Assembly (NCBI GenBank): GCA_963735065.1 | Contig: CAVTJL010000009.1 | Span: 1 to 64,000, forward strand | Direction: 5' to 3' | From: CAVTJL01 sp963735065 | GTDB taxonomy: Bacteria > Pseudomonadota > Alphaproteobacteria > Geminicoccales > Geminicoccaceae | Length of the DNA: 64,000 bases | Shown here: positions 27,326 through 36,136 of the stretch, one piece after another | How positions within the stretch are numbered: position 1 is the stretch's first letter | How the letters are laid out: each line of letters starts with the position of its first letter | Notes under the pieces: generated by a model | Databases searched by the model: none | Told to the model about the DNA's origin: nothing | Seen by the model: the letters and a program-made list of their open reading frames with translations, nothing else | Made by a program: the position numbers and the translations under genes

Positions 27326-27635
27326 CGCTCGAGCGGGCGGAGGCCCGCCCTATCGTCGCGACTCAAATCGTTCGGAGAACCCGCGTCCCGGATGCGGGGA
27401 CCGTGCCAGCCGGAACTCTGCCCGAGGGGATAGCCATCCGGCCCCGAGCCCGCGCATCCGATCGCTCGTGCCCACCATCTCGTGTCCGCCTCCCTGACGA
27501 CGGTTTGTCGAGCATGGTAGCATGGGAGCTGGCGGGAGCCAGCATCATTTGAGATCGGACGTGACGAGCGCGGCAGTGCCGTCCGGCGGCCGCCAGGATG
27601 CGAAGGAGGCCGGCATCCTCAGGGGGTCCTCCCCC
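27326..27635. other. Intergenic stretch with no gene
   Basis: I see no gene here. It separates two minus-strand genes. A small G+C hairpin (GGCGG-AGGC-CCGCC at about 27334-27347) lies just upstream of the SGNH hydrolase start and has no clear role. Short open frames lack coding character. Confidence 0.45.
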
Positions 27636-28535
27636 TCAGATCTCCAAGGCCGGCGCCATCTCGAGGTCGGCGATCAGGCTCGGCCCGGTCGGCCGCCAGC
27701 CGAGCCGTTCGCGGGTGATGGCGCTCGACGCGGGGCAGTCGGCGCCGGCGAAGGGCGCGAGCCAGCCGAAGTGCTGCGCCGCCTCGTCGGGCGACAGGCC
27801 GACGACCGGCACCTTCAGGCGGCGGCCGATGACCTCCGCGATCTCCCGCAGCGGCACCCCCTCCTCGTCGACGGCGTGATAGCGGGCCCAGGCGGCACCC
27901 TTCTCCAGCGCCAGGCGGAAGAGACGTGCCGCGTCAAGGCGGTGCACGGCGGGCCAGCGGTTGAGCCCGTCGCCCACATAGGCGGAGACGCCCGCCTCGC
28001 GCGCCCGGGCGATCAGCATCGTCACGAGGCCCTGCCTGTCGGGGCTGTGGACGGAGGGCGCGAGACGCAGGATCGACGTGCTCACGCCGCGCGCCGCGAC
28101 TGCCGCCGCGGCCTCCTCGGATGCGGCGCGCGGCATCGCCGAGGCGGGCGCGCTCTCGTCCTCCTCCGTCACGAGATGGTCGGGCCCGAGGCCGGCCACG
28201 GCGGTGCCGGAGGTGACGACAAAGCGGGCGTCCCGGCCCGCCAGCGCGTCGCCCAGCGCCTCGATCGCCCGCCGGTCGATCTCGCAATTCTCGAGGAACC
28301 GCGAGAAGTCGTGGATGAAGGCGGCGTGGATCACGCCGTCCGCCTGGGAGGCACCCCGGCGCAGGCTGTCGAGGTCCTGCACGTCGCCGCGATGCGGCTC
28401 GGCACCCATCGAGCGCAGCAGGTCGACGCCCTCCTCCGAGCGCGCCATCCCGAGCACCTGATGGCCAGCACCCTGCAGCTCCCGGACGATCGCCGAGCCG
28501 ATGAAGCCGGTAGCGCCGGTGACGAAGACACGCAT
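27636..28535 (-). CDS. NAD(P)-dependent SDR/epimerase family oxidoreductase
   Basis: The 299-residue extended short-chain dehydrogenase has the Rossmann signature FVTGATGFIGSAIVRELQGA at the N-terminus, DGVIHAAFIHDFSRFLENCE, and RFVVTSGTAVAGLGP in place of the usual active-site strand. The classical YxxxK is not obvious (ASEEAAAAVAARG aligns there), so it belongs to the atypical NAD-dependent epimerase/dehydratase group whose catalysis is unclear. A divergent AraC regulator starts about 130 nt away and probably controls it; this pairing is common. Confidence 0.83.
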   Translation of the reverse strand: MRVFVTGATGFIGSAIVRELQGAGHQVLGMARSEEGVDLLRSMGAEPHRGDVQDLDSLRRGASQADGVIHAAFIHDFSRFLENCEIDRRAIEALGDALAGRDARFVVTSGTAVAGLGPDHLVTEEDESAPASAMPRAASEEAAAAVAARGVSTSILRLAPSVHSPDRQGLVTMLIARAREAGVSAYVGDGLNRWPAVHRLDAARLFRLALEKGAAWARYHAVDEEGVPLREIAEVIGRRLKVPVVGLSPDEAAQHFGWLAPFAGADCPASSAITRERLGWRPTGPSLIADLEMAPALEI

Positions 28536-28663
28536 GAAAAGCTCCAGATTGCCTGTCGATCCCGGTCGCCCTGGCAGGCGCCGTGAGAGGAGGCTAGGGA
28601 GCGGGCGCCGAACGATCTATGCTCCGGCGTACGGATTGTCTTCGCGATCGTTCGGAGTTCCAG

Positions 28664-29626
28664 GTGGATCCGCTCTCGGACGTCCTTTCTCTCCTGAAGC
28701 CGCGCAGCTACATGGCCGGCGGCTTCGACATCGCCGGCGAGATCAGCATCGCGTTCCCTGCCCATACAGGGGTCAAATGCTACGCCGTGGTCTCGGGCGA
28801 GGTCTGGCTCGCCGTGGCCGGGGTAGCCGAGGCGGTGAGGCTGGAGGCCGGCGACTGCTTTCTCCTCCCGCGAGGACGGCCGTTCCGGCTCGCCAGCGAC
28901 CTCGCCGTGCCGCCGACCGACTTCCGGGCGCTTCTCGCCTCGCCGGGCGACGGCCGCATGCACGTCCACAAGGGCGGCGGCGAGCGCATGATCGTCGGCG
29001 GCCATTTCGTCTTTGCCGGGGAGCATGCGGCCATCCTGCAGGGCATGCTGCCGCCGGTGGTCCATCTGCGCGAGGAGGCGGACCGGGCGGCGCTGCGCTG
29101 GGCGCTCGAGCGCATGATGCTGGAGCTGCGCGAGCGCCGGCCCGGCCACGTGCTCATCGTCCAGCAGCTGGCGCACACGCTGATGGTCCAGGCGCTGCGG
29201 CTGCATCTGGCCCAAGGGGCCGAGGGCGGCATCGGCTGGCTGTTCGCGCTGGCGGACAGACGCATGAGCGCCGCGATCGGGGCGATGCACGCGAGCCCGG
29301 CGCGCCGCTGGACCCTGCAGGCTCTGGCCGAGCAGGCCGGCATGTCGCGCACGAGCTTTGCGCTCAGGTTCAAGGCGACGGTCGGGCTGTCGCCGATGGA
29401 CTATCTGACCCGCTGGCGGATGCTGCTGGCCGGCGACCGGCTGGCGAGCACGGGCGACCCGATCGCCGCCATCGCGCTGGCGGTCGGCTACGAGTCGGAG
29501 AGCGCCTTCAGCACGGCCTTCAAGCGCGTCATGCGCCATCCGCCGCGGCGGTTCCGGCGCCTCCGGGAGGAGCAGGACAGGGCGCCGGATCGTGACCCGC
29601 TGCGCGTGTCCGGCTCTCCGGCCTGA
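28664..29626 (+). CDS. AraC family transcriptional regulator with cupin_6 sensor domain
   Basis: The GTG at 28664 is preceded by GGAG at a good distance and starts VDPLSDVLSLLKPRSYMAGG, the usual beginning of this family; an in-frame ATG at 28619 is an alternative. The N-terminal domain (to about residue 190) is a beta-barrel cupin (VVSGEVWLAVAGVAEAVRLE, GDCFLLPRGRPFRLAS). The C-terminal third holds two helix-turn-helix motifs: WTLQALAEQAGMSRTSFALR and IAAIALAVGYESESAFSTAF. It is divergently transcribed from the SDR oxidoreductase gene and likely activates or represses it in response to a small molecule. Confidence 0.87.
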   Translation: MDPLSDVLSLLKPRSYMAGGFDIAGEISIAFPAHTGVKCYAVVSGEVWLAVAGVAEAVRLEAGDCFLLPRGRPFRLASDLAVPPTDFRALLASPGDGRMHVHKGGGERMIVGGHFVFAGEHAAILQGMLPPVVHLREEADRAALRWALERMMLELRERRPGHVLIVQQLAHTLMVQALRLHLAQGAEGGIGWLFALADRRMSAAIGAMHASPARRWTLQALAEQAGMSRTSFALRFKATVGLSPMDYLTRWRMLLAGDRLASTGDPIAAIALAVGYESESAFSTAFKRVMRHPPRRFRRLREEQDRAPDRDPLRVSGSPA

Positions 29627-29670
29627 GGCCGACGGCGGGGGCGTGGCTCCCCTGTTGGCGCTCGCCCCGC

Positions 29671-30297
29671 TCAGCGACGCTCGAGCGCCAGGCGGACGCC
29701 GAGCGCGCAGTAGATGGAACCCACCACCTTGCCCTGCCATCTCACCACCCCGGGGTGGCGGCCGAGGAGGTCGCGCAGACGTCCCGCGCTCACCGCATAG
29801 ACGAGGGTGCTGGCGAGCCCCACGAGAACGAAGACGACACCCAGAAGCATCAGCTGAGCGGCGACGGCCCCATTCTGCGGGCGCACGAACTGGGGGAGGA
29901 AGGCCAAAAAGAAGAGCGCCGTCTTGGGATTGAGAATCTCGGCAAGGACGGCCTGGCGAAAGGCCTGGCCGGCCGATATCGGCGGCGCGCTGGTGGCGAG
30001 GCCGGCCGACGACTTCTCGAGCATGGCACGAATGCCGAGATAGACCAGATAGCCGGCGCCGAGATACTTGATCACGCTGAACAGCGTGGCCGACGCGGCG
30101 ATGATGGCGGAGATGCCGACGATCGCCATCACCGTGTGGAAGACGTCGCCGGCCGCTATTCCGGCGCCGGTGGCGATACCGACCTTCGTCCCCGAGCTCG
30201 CGGCACGCGCGACCGTGAGCAGCGTGGCCGGCCCTGGGATCAGCACGAACCCGAGCACGATCGCCACGTAGGTGAGCAGCGTCGTCGGATCGACCAT
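29671..30297 (-). CDS. LysE family translocator
   Basis: The ATG at 30297 gives a 208-residue membrane protein with about six helices. The LysE/RhtB signature is clear: VLGFVLIPGPATLLTVARAA near residue 15 and GTKVGIATGAGIAAGDVFHT after it, then GAGYLVYLGIRAML and EILNPKTALFFLAFLPQFV. Members export amino acids or related metabolites; the substrate is not predictable. It precedes the metal ATPase gene on the opposite end of a same-strand series but about 40 nt apart, so co-transcription is possible but not functionally suggestive. Confidence 0.87.
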   Translation of the reverse strand: MVDPTTLLTYVAIVLGFVLIPGPATLLTVARAASSGTKVGIATGAGIAAGDVFHTVMAIVGISAIIAASATLFSVIKYLGAGYLVYLGIRAMLEKSSAGLATSAPPISAGQAFRQAVLAEILNPKTALFFLAFLPQFVRPQNGAVAAQLMLLGVVFVLVGLASTLVYAVSAGRLRDLLGRHPGVVRWQGKVVGSIYCALGVRLALERR

Positions 30298-30340
30298 CGG
30301 CAATCTCCTTCGTGGGCTGGAGCGGCGAAGAAGCCAGCTC

Positions 30341-32483
30341 TCAACCGCCAAGGCAATCGCTGTCCGGTCGGAATCGCAGGAGCCGCAGCGCATTGGCCGT
30401 CACCAGCACCGTGGCGCCCGTGTCGGCCAGGATCGCCATCCAAAGGGGCGTGGCGCCGGTGAGGCTGGTGACGAGGAAGATGCTTTTCAGCCCCAACGCC
30501 AGGGCGATGTTCTGCCAGATGTTGGTGATGGTGGCGCGGGAGAGCGCGATGAGCTCGGCGACGCCGCCCACACGGTTCTTCAGAAGAGCGGCGTCGGCTG
30601 TCTCGAGGGCCACGTCGGTGCCGCCGCCCATGGCGATGCCGACCGAGGCCGCAGCAAGCGCCGGCGCGTCGTTGATGCCGTCGCCGACCATGGCGATGGG
30701 TGCTGTGGCCTTGTAGCGGGCGATCGCGTCGAGCTTGGCCTCGGGCAGCAGGCCGGCCCGGGCCTCGAGGCCGAGGGCGTCGGCGATCGCCCGGGCGGCC
30801 CGGACGTTGTCGCCGGTCAGCATGACCGGGTGGATCCCCTTGGCGCGGAGGCGGCTGACCGCCTGGGCGGAATCCGCCCTGACCTCGTCCTGCAGCGCGA
30901 TCAGCCCCAGAAGGCTGCCGCGCTCGCTCACCGCGACGACCGTCTTGCCGGCGGCCTCGAGCCCGGCGATCCGCGCCGCCACATCCTCCGGGAGATCCCC
31001 CTGATCGGCCGCATCACGCGGCGAGCCCACCCGGACGAAGCCCGACCTCAGGCGCGCCACGACCGCCCTGCCGGGCATGGCGACGCTGCCCCCGAAGACC
31101 CGGGGGACGACGAGGTCGCGCCTTGCCGCCTCGGCAAGGATCGCCATGCCCAAGGGATGGCTGGAGTCCTGCTCCACCGCGGCGGCCTTGGCCAGCAGGT
31201 CGGCCTCGGCACCCGCGATCGCCACAATGTCGGTCACCCGGGGACGGCCCGTGGTGAGCGTGCCGGTCTTGTCGAAGGCGACGGTCCTGACCTTGGCCAG
31301 CATCTCCAGCGCGGCGCCGCCCTTGATGAGCAGCCCGTGCCGGGCGCCGGTCGCCAGGCCCGAGGCGATGGCGGCGGGCGTCGAGATGACCAGCGCGCAG
31401 GGGCAGGCGATGAGCAGCAAAGCGAGGCCGCGATAGATCCAGGTGAGCCAGTCGGCGCCCAGCAGCAGCGGCGGGCCGACCACCACGAGCGCCGACGCGA
31501 CCATGGCACAGGGCGTGTACCAGCGGCTGAGACGGTCGATGAGGCGCGCGGTCGGCGCCTTGGTGGCCTGCGCCTCCTCGACCAGGTGGATGATGCGGGC
31601 CAGCGTGTTGTCCGCTGCCGTGCTGGTGATCTCGACCTGCAGCGTGCCCTGCGCGTTGATGCTGCCGGCATAGACGGCCGAGCCCGGCGCCTTGGCGACC
31701 GGCACCGATTCGCCCGTCACCGGCGCCTCGTCGACCTCCGATTGCCCCTCGACGACGACACCGTCCGAGGGGACGCGATCGCCCGCCCGCACCATCACGA
31801 GGTCGCCTGCGGCCAGCGCCTCGACCGGCACCGTCTCCGTCAGAGCCGCCGCGCAGCCGGAGCGCCGTGCGGGGCACGAGATCGATGAGCGCCTCGATGC
31901 CGGCGCGAGCCCGCCCCGCGGCGACGCCTTCCAGAAGCTCGCCCAGCGCGAACAGGAAGACGACGATGGCGGCCTCGGGCGCAGCACCGATCGCGAGCGC
32001 GCCCACGGTCGCGATCGACATCAGCGTCTCGATGCCGAAGGGCGTGCCCGAGCGGGCGCCGGCCAGCGCACGCCGGGCGATCGGCACAAGGCCCAAGAGC
32101 GCCGCCGCAAGATAAGCCCTGGACGACCAGACGGGCTCCACGAGCGACACGGCGAAGGCCAGCACGAGCAGGGCGCCCGTGCCGATGACCAGCTGGCCTT
32201 TCCGCGTCGCCCACCAAGAGCCCTGCGTCGCAGCCGGTGCTGCGCGGCCCCCGGCCGCCTCGGAGGGTGCTACGGGCGTGAAGCCCAGCGCCCTGATCCT
32301 CGCCTCGATGGCGGCGCGCGAGGTGCGGTCCTCGTCGAGGGTGAGCGAGAGCGAGGCCGTGCCGTAGCTGACCGAGAGGTCCGAGATGCCCGGCAGGCGC
32401 TGCATCGCGTTCTCGATCTTCACGGCGCAGGCGCCGCAGTCCATGCCTTCGATCCGCAGCCTGAGCGCGCTGCCGGCAGCCAT
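30341..32483 (-). pseudogene. zntA: Zn/Cd/Pb-transporting P1B-type ATPase, frameshifted
   Basis: Joined across one extra base (in 31843-31860), the two frames give a complete P-type ATPase of about 713 residues. The start at 32483 has AGGTGA upstream. In order: a heavy-metal-associated domain (IEGMDCGACAVKIENAM), membrane helices, actuator loop (PVTGESVPVA), the translocation motif ACPCALVISTPAAIASG, phosphorylation site AFDKTGTLTTGRP, HP motif SSHPLGMAIL, and hinge MVGDGINDAPALAAA. CPC followed by ALVISTPAA, with the late ILADTGATVLV Asp, marks the Zn/Cd/Pb group rather than copper exporters. It is divergent from the MerR regulator. Possibly an assembly artefact rather than a dead gene. Confidence 0.85.
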
Positions 32484-32510
32484 GCTGTCACCTCGACGGT
32501 TGCGACGTGA

Positions 32511-32546
32511 CCTCCCATATGGACCCTGTAGCAACTACAGGCTCAA
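32511..32546 (-). promoter_or_regulatory. MerR-type operator/promoter of the metal ATPase gene
   Basis: The dyad CCTGTAG-CAA-CTACAGG occupies 32525-32541. On the minus strand it sits between TTGAGC (32546-32541) and CATATG or ATATGG near 32521-32516, giving the overlong 19-20 bp spacer that is characteristic of promoters activated by MerR proteins through DNA distortion. The operator ends only about 8 bp before the regulator's own ATG at 32550, so it should also control the regulator. Confidence 0.8.
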
Positions 32547-32549
32547 GAC

Positions 32550-32960
32550 ATGGCGAGCGGGAATCTCTCGATCGGCGATCTGGCGCGGCGGACCGGCACG
32601 AAGGTGGAGACGATCCGCTACTACGAGCGGATCGGCCTTCTGCAGGCGCCCGCACGCACGGAAGGCAACTATCGCTGCTTCGATGACAAGAGCCTCGGGC
32701 GGTTGAGCTTCGTGCGGCGCGCCCGCGATCTCGGCTTCTCGCTGGATCAGGTGCGCGAGCTGCTGGCGCTGGCCGACGAGCGGGACCGGCCGTGCGACGC
32801 GGTGGACCTCATAGCAGGGCAGCATCTGGCCGAGGTCGAGCGCAAGATCAGGGATCTGGCGGCATTGCGCGACGAGCTCGCCGACCTCGTCGGCCGGTGC
32901 GAGCGCGGCACGGTGGCCGAGTGCCGCATCATCGAGGCGCTGGGCCCGACCAAGGGATAG
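32550..32960 (+). CDS. MerR family metal-responsive regulator (ZntR/CadR/PbrR-like)
   Basis: The 136-residue protein has the MerR DNA-binding start LSIGDLARRTGTKVETIRYY, then ERIGLLQAPARTEGNYRCF, and a dimerisation helix. Cysteines at residues 82, 117 and 125 are placed as the metal-binding set in Hg/Cd/Pb/Zn sensors of this family (the known pattern is one Cys near 80, one near 115 and one 7-10 residues later). It is divergent from the Zn/Cd/Pb ATPase gene with a textbook operator between them, so it very likely activates the exporter when zinc, cadmium or lead rises. Confidence 0.88.
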   Translation: MASGNLSIGDLARRTGTKVETIRYYERIGLLQAPARTEGNYRCFDDKSLGRLSFVRRARDLGFSLDQVRELLALADERDRPCDAVDLIAGQHLAEVERKIRDLAALRDELADLVGRCERGTVAECRIIEALGPTKG

Positions 32961-32971
32961 GAAGCCAAAGG

Positions 32972-33416
32972 ATGGCCCGCCGCATGATCCGGCCCACTCG
33001 TCGCCGCGCTTTTTCTCCTAGGTGCCTGGCTCGGGGCGCCGCCGGACGTCAGGGCTGACGCCATCGTCGTCCAGCCCATCCGGATGGCCCAGGGCGCATC
33101 GACGGCCACGGTCGAGGGGGCGGTAATTCGTGGGGAGCGTGCGCTCTACACGCTCGATCTCGAGGCCGGACAGCGCCTGACGCTCGGCGTCACGGCGGTC
33201 GAGGACAACGCCGCCTTCCAGCTCTATGCGCCGGGTGCCCGGCCCGAGCGGGAAGACTATGGCATCGAGATCGTGGGCCAGGCGCTGCCGGGCGCTGCGG
33301 AGGGCGACGACGCCACCAAGTGGGCCGGCACCCTCGAGCGCACGGGCAGCTATCTCGTCGTCGTGGGCCCCACACGGGGCAATGCGCGCTTCACGCTGAC
33401 GGCCGAGCTGCGCTGA
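32972..33416 (+). CDS. Small exported protein of unknown function, signal peptide frameshifted
   Basis: The C-terminal 110 residues (from 33084) are open and form a small all-beta domain (GERALYTLDLEAGQRLTLGV, GSYLVVVGPTRGNARFTLTA) like the pre-peptidase C-terminal domains found on exported proteins. Upstream, MARRMIR in one frame (ATG 32972) and PLVAALFLLGAWLGAPPDVR then ADA in the next frame form a good signal peptide if one extra C near 32990-32996 is removed. The gene starts 12 nt after the MerR regulator and may be co-transcribed with it. Function unknown. Confidence 0.6.
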
Positions 33417-33452
33417 GGGCTCGGCCCGGCGCCCGCGCTGGAGGCTGGCGCG

Positions 33453-33722
33453 TCAGCGCTTCTCCCCGTCCTGGTCGTCGAGGCGGCGCATCTCGTCCCG
33501 CCAAGCCTGCTCCACCGATGCCCAGCGCGAGGGCCGGCGCGCCGCGGTGCCGGCCTCGGCCCGCGCCCCCGGCACGCCCAGCCGAGCCACCTCGACCGTC
33601 ACCGGCCGGCCCTGGCCGCCCTCGCGCCGACGGGCGGCACGGGCCTCGGCCTCCTGGCGCTGCAGCGCCTTCCGGCTCGGCCGGCCGGAGCCCTTGGCTC
33701 CCCAAGGATGATCGACCGTCAT
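33453..33722 (-). CDS. Hypothetical basic protein, 89 aa
   Basis: A short reading frame with a plausible ATG at 33722. The product is highly charged (RPSRKALQRQEAEARAARRR) and ends with an acidic helix (VEQAWRDEMRRLDDQDGEKR). No domain is recognised. It lies about 70 nt downstream of rpoH on the same strand. A competing frame on the same strand overlaps it, so coding status is not certain. Confidence 0.45.
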   Translation of the reverse strand: MTVDHPWGAKGSGRPSRKALQRQEAEARAARRREGGQGRPVTVEVARLGVPGARAEAGTAARRPSRWASVEQAWRDEMRRLDDQDGEKR

Positions 33723-33791
33723 CTCACTTCATACCTCGCATGATCTCCCTTCGGCCCGCCACGACGGACCAGAGCCGCTCGCCGGCACGGC

Positions 33792-34682
33792 TCACGCGGC
33801 GATCGCCGCCTGGCCGGCGTCGTTGGCGGCGCTTGCCAGCATCGCCTTCTGCAGCTTCTCGAACGCGCGCACCTCGATCTGGCGAATGCGCTCGCGCGAG
33901 ACGCCGTAGATCTGGGCCAGGTCCTCGAGCGTGGAGCTTTCCTCCTTGAGGCGCCGCTCCTCGATGATGTGACGCTCGCGCTCGCTCAGGCCCTGCATCG
34001 CCTCGGCCAGGAGGCCGCGGCGCCAGGTGAGCTCGTCCGCCGCGGCGGTGCGCTCCTCCTGGTTCTGGCTCTCGTCGACCAGCATGTCGATCCACTCGCG
34101 GTCGCCGTCCTCGGACATGCGGGCGCTGAGCGAGGCGTCGCCGCCGCCGAGCCGCCGGTTCATGTCGATGACCTCGTTCTCGCCGACCTCGAGCGCGCGG
34201 GCGATGCTGGTCACCGCCTCGTGCCCCAGGTCGCCCTCCTCGAGCTCGCCGAGCTTGCTCTTGAGGCGGCGCAGATTGAAGAAGAGCTTCTTTTGCGCCG
34301 CGGTCGTGCCGAGCCTGACGAGCGACCAGTTGTGGACGATGTACTCCTGGATGGCGGCCTTGATCCACCACATGGCATAGGTGGAGAAACGAAAGCCGCG
34401 CTCCGGCTCGAACCTTGCAAGCGCCTGCACAAGACCCAGATTCCCGGCACCGATCAGGTCGGCGAGCGGGAAGCCGTAGCCGCGATAGCGCCTGGCGATC
34501 CGGATCACGAGACGGAGGTGGCTGGCGGCCAGCCGGCGGGCCGCCTCGGGGTCCTTCAGGTCACGCCAACGCTCGGCCTGCAGGCGCTCGTCCTCGGCTT
34601 CGAGGAGGGGCTGGCGGCGCGCGTCGTCGAGATAGCGCTCGAGATCATTCTCGAAGCGCCCGGAACCAATATTGCTTTGCAT
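33792..34682 (-). CDS. rpoH: RNA polymerase heat-shock sigma factor, sigma-32 type
   Basis: From the ATG at 34682 (MQSNIGSGRFENDLERYLDD) the product is 296 residues. Region 2 carries LRLVIRIARRYRGYGFPLAD and the -10-recognition helix FSTYAMWWIKAAIQEYI. The RpoH box AAQKKLFFNLRRLKSKLGEL, which distinguishes sigma-32 from the other sigma-70 proteins, is present near residue 135. Region 4.2 ends YGVSRERIRQIEVRAFEKLQ. It directs transcription of chaperone and protease genes. Alphaproteobacteria often carry one or more rpoH copies. The open frame continues upstream of 34682, but homologues begin near MQSN. Confidence 0.93.
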   Translation of the reverse strand: MQSNIGSGRFENDLERYLDDARRQPLLEAEDERLQAERWRDLKDPEAARRLAASHLRLVIRIARRYRGYGFPLADLIGAGNLGLVQALARFEPERGFRFSTYAMWWIKAAIQEYIVHNWSLVRLGTTAAQKKLFFNLRRLKSKLGELEEGDLGHEAVTSIARALEVGENEVIDMNRRLGGGDASLSARMSEDGDREWIDMLVDESQNQEERTAAADELTWRRGLLAEAMQGLSERERHIIEERRLKEESSTLEDLAQIYGVSRERIRQIEVRAFEKLQKAMLASAANDAGQAAIAA

Positions 34683-34886
34683 GTCGATCTGAACGAAGCC
34701 TCTTGCTGGTCGGTGCCCACGAACGAGGCGGCGAGCCCGCCGTCGCCCTGGTGCGGGCACCGAGATGCGACCCGATGACGTAACGCCTTGGGCCGCAATC
34801 TGATCCGCATCTGTGGGAGCTTGATGCTGATATGGTGATGCCCCCCGGTCATACAAGGGGGCAGCGCGGCCGGCGGCCCGACCCGC

Positions 34887-35970
34887 TCAGATCCAGCCCT
34901 GCAGCTCGCTCAGGGCCAGCTCCTCCAAGAGATCGATGTGCCCGTCGCTGGCGTTGAGGCAGGGGATGTAGGTGAACTGCTCGCCCCCGGCATGAAGGAA
35001 GCTCTCGCGCCCACGCTCGGCGATCTCCTCGAGGGTCTCGAGGCAGTCGGTGGCGAAGGCGGGCGAGATCACGGCCAGGCGCTTGATGCCCTCCTGCGGC
35101 AGCCGCTCGAGCTCGACGTCGAGATAGGGCTTGAGCCACTCCTCGGGGCCGAAGCGGGACTGAAAGCAGATCCTGACCCGCTCCTCGGGCCATCCCAGCG
35201 CCTCGCGGACCAGCCGCGTCGTCTTCTGGCAGTGGCAATGATAGGGGTCGCCGCTCTTCAGCAGGCGCTCGGGCATGCCGTGATAGGACATGACGAGCAG
35301 CTCCGGCTCGAAGTCGAGCGTCTCCAGGTGGCGCTCGATGCTGGCCGTGAGGAGACGGATGTAGCTCGGGTGGTCGTGGTAGGAGGCCATGGTCCGCACC
35401 GCCGGCTGCCAGCGCATCGTGCCCAGCGCCGCGAAGGCCTTGTCGTAGGCGGTGGCCGTCGTGGGGGCGGCATATTGCGGGATAGAGCGCCATCAGCACC
35501 AGGCGCCGGCAGCCCCGATCGACCAGCTTGCCCAGCACCTCGGCGGTCGACGGATTGCCGTAGCGCATCGCCCAGTCGACCAGCACCGCGGGCGAGCGCG
35601 CCTGGAGCCGCTGTGCCAGCTTTGCCGCCTGCTCGCGGGTCACCGTCTTGAGCGGGCTCTCGTCCAGCTCCTTGTTCCAGATCGAGGCGTAGGCACGGCC
35701 GGAGGTGATGGGGCGCTTCGAGAGGATCACGAGCTGCAGGAGCGGCTGCCAGAGCCAGGGCGAGTAGTCGATGACGCGGCGATCCGACAGGAACTCGCCC
35801 AGATAGCGGCGCATCGACCAGTAGTCGGTGCCGTCCGGCGTGCCGAGGTTGAGAAGGACGACGCCGATCCGCTCGGCGTCGACCGCAGGATGGCCGGCCG
35901 GAAGGGGCCCGGCAGTGGACCGCAAGCCCTGCTCGGCCGGCCGGGCGGTCTCGGTCAGTATCGAAGCCAT
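34887..35970 (-). pseudogene. hemH: Ferrochelatase, frameshifted
   Basis: The N-terminal half is clear (IGVVLLNLGTPDGTDYWSMR, ILSKRPITSGRAYASIWNKE, VDWAMRYGNPSTAEVLGKL) up to LVLMALYP. The C-terminal half continues in another frame (MRWQPAVRTMASYHD, LVMSYHGMPERLLKSGDPYH with the catalytic His, CFQSRFGPEEWLKPY, VISPAFATDCLETLEEI). One extra base in the plus-strand run GCGGGATAG (35478-35481) explains it: removal gives LYPQYAAPTTATAYD-like continuity and about 360 residues. The enzyme inserts iron into protoporphyrin IX. It should be indispensable for a haem-using bacterium unless another copy exists, so a sequence error is the likelier explanation. Confidence 0.88.
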
Positions 35971-36136
35971 CTCCCCTCCTCAGGAGCCCGGCTGGCACCC
36001 ATGCGGCCGGCGCGACGCGGCCGCAGGTGGCGATGATTGTTCCTTGCGGCCGCGATCGCTAGACTTAGTTGCGAAAAGAGATCCGACCACGCAAGCAGGC
36101 TCGCCGCTCGATCCAGGCGGGCCGGGAGCCAATTCC

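Noticed and set aside
32525..32541. Programmed translational frameshifting as an explanation for the broken ATPase, ferrochelatase and reductase genes
   Set aside because: No slippery heptamer with a downstream structure is seen at these places, and the same one-base change recurs in unrelated genes, which points to sequence error rather than recoding.
34683..34860. A sigma-32 type promoter upstream of rpoH
   Set aside because: A CTTGTAT near 34845 has no matching CCCCAT-like -10 element at the right distance, and a sigma-70 pair there is also weak, so no promoter is claimed.
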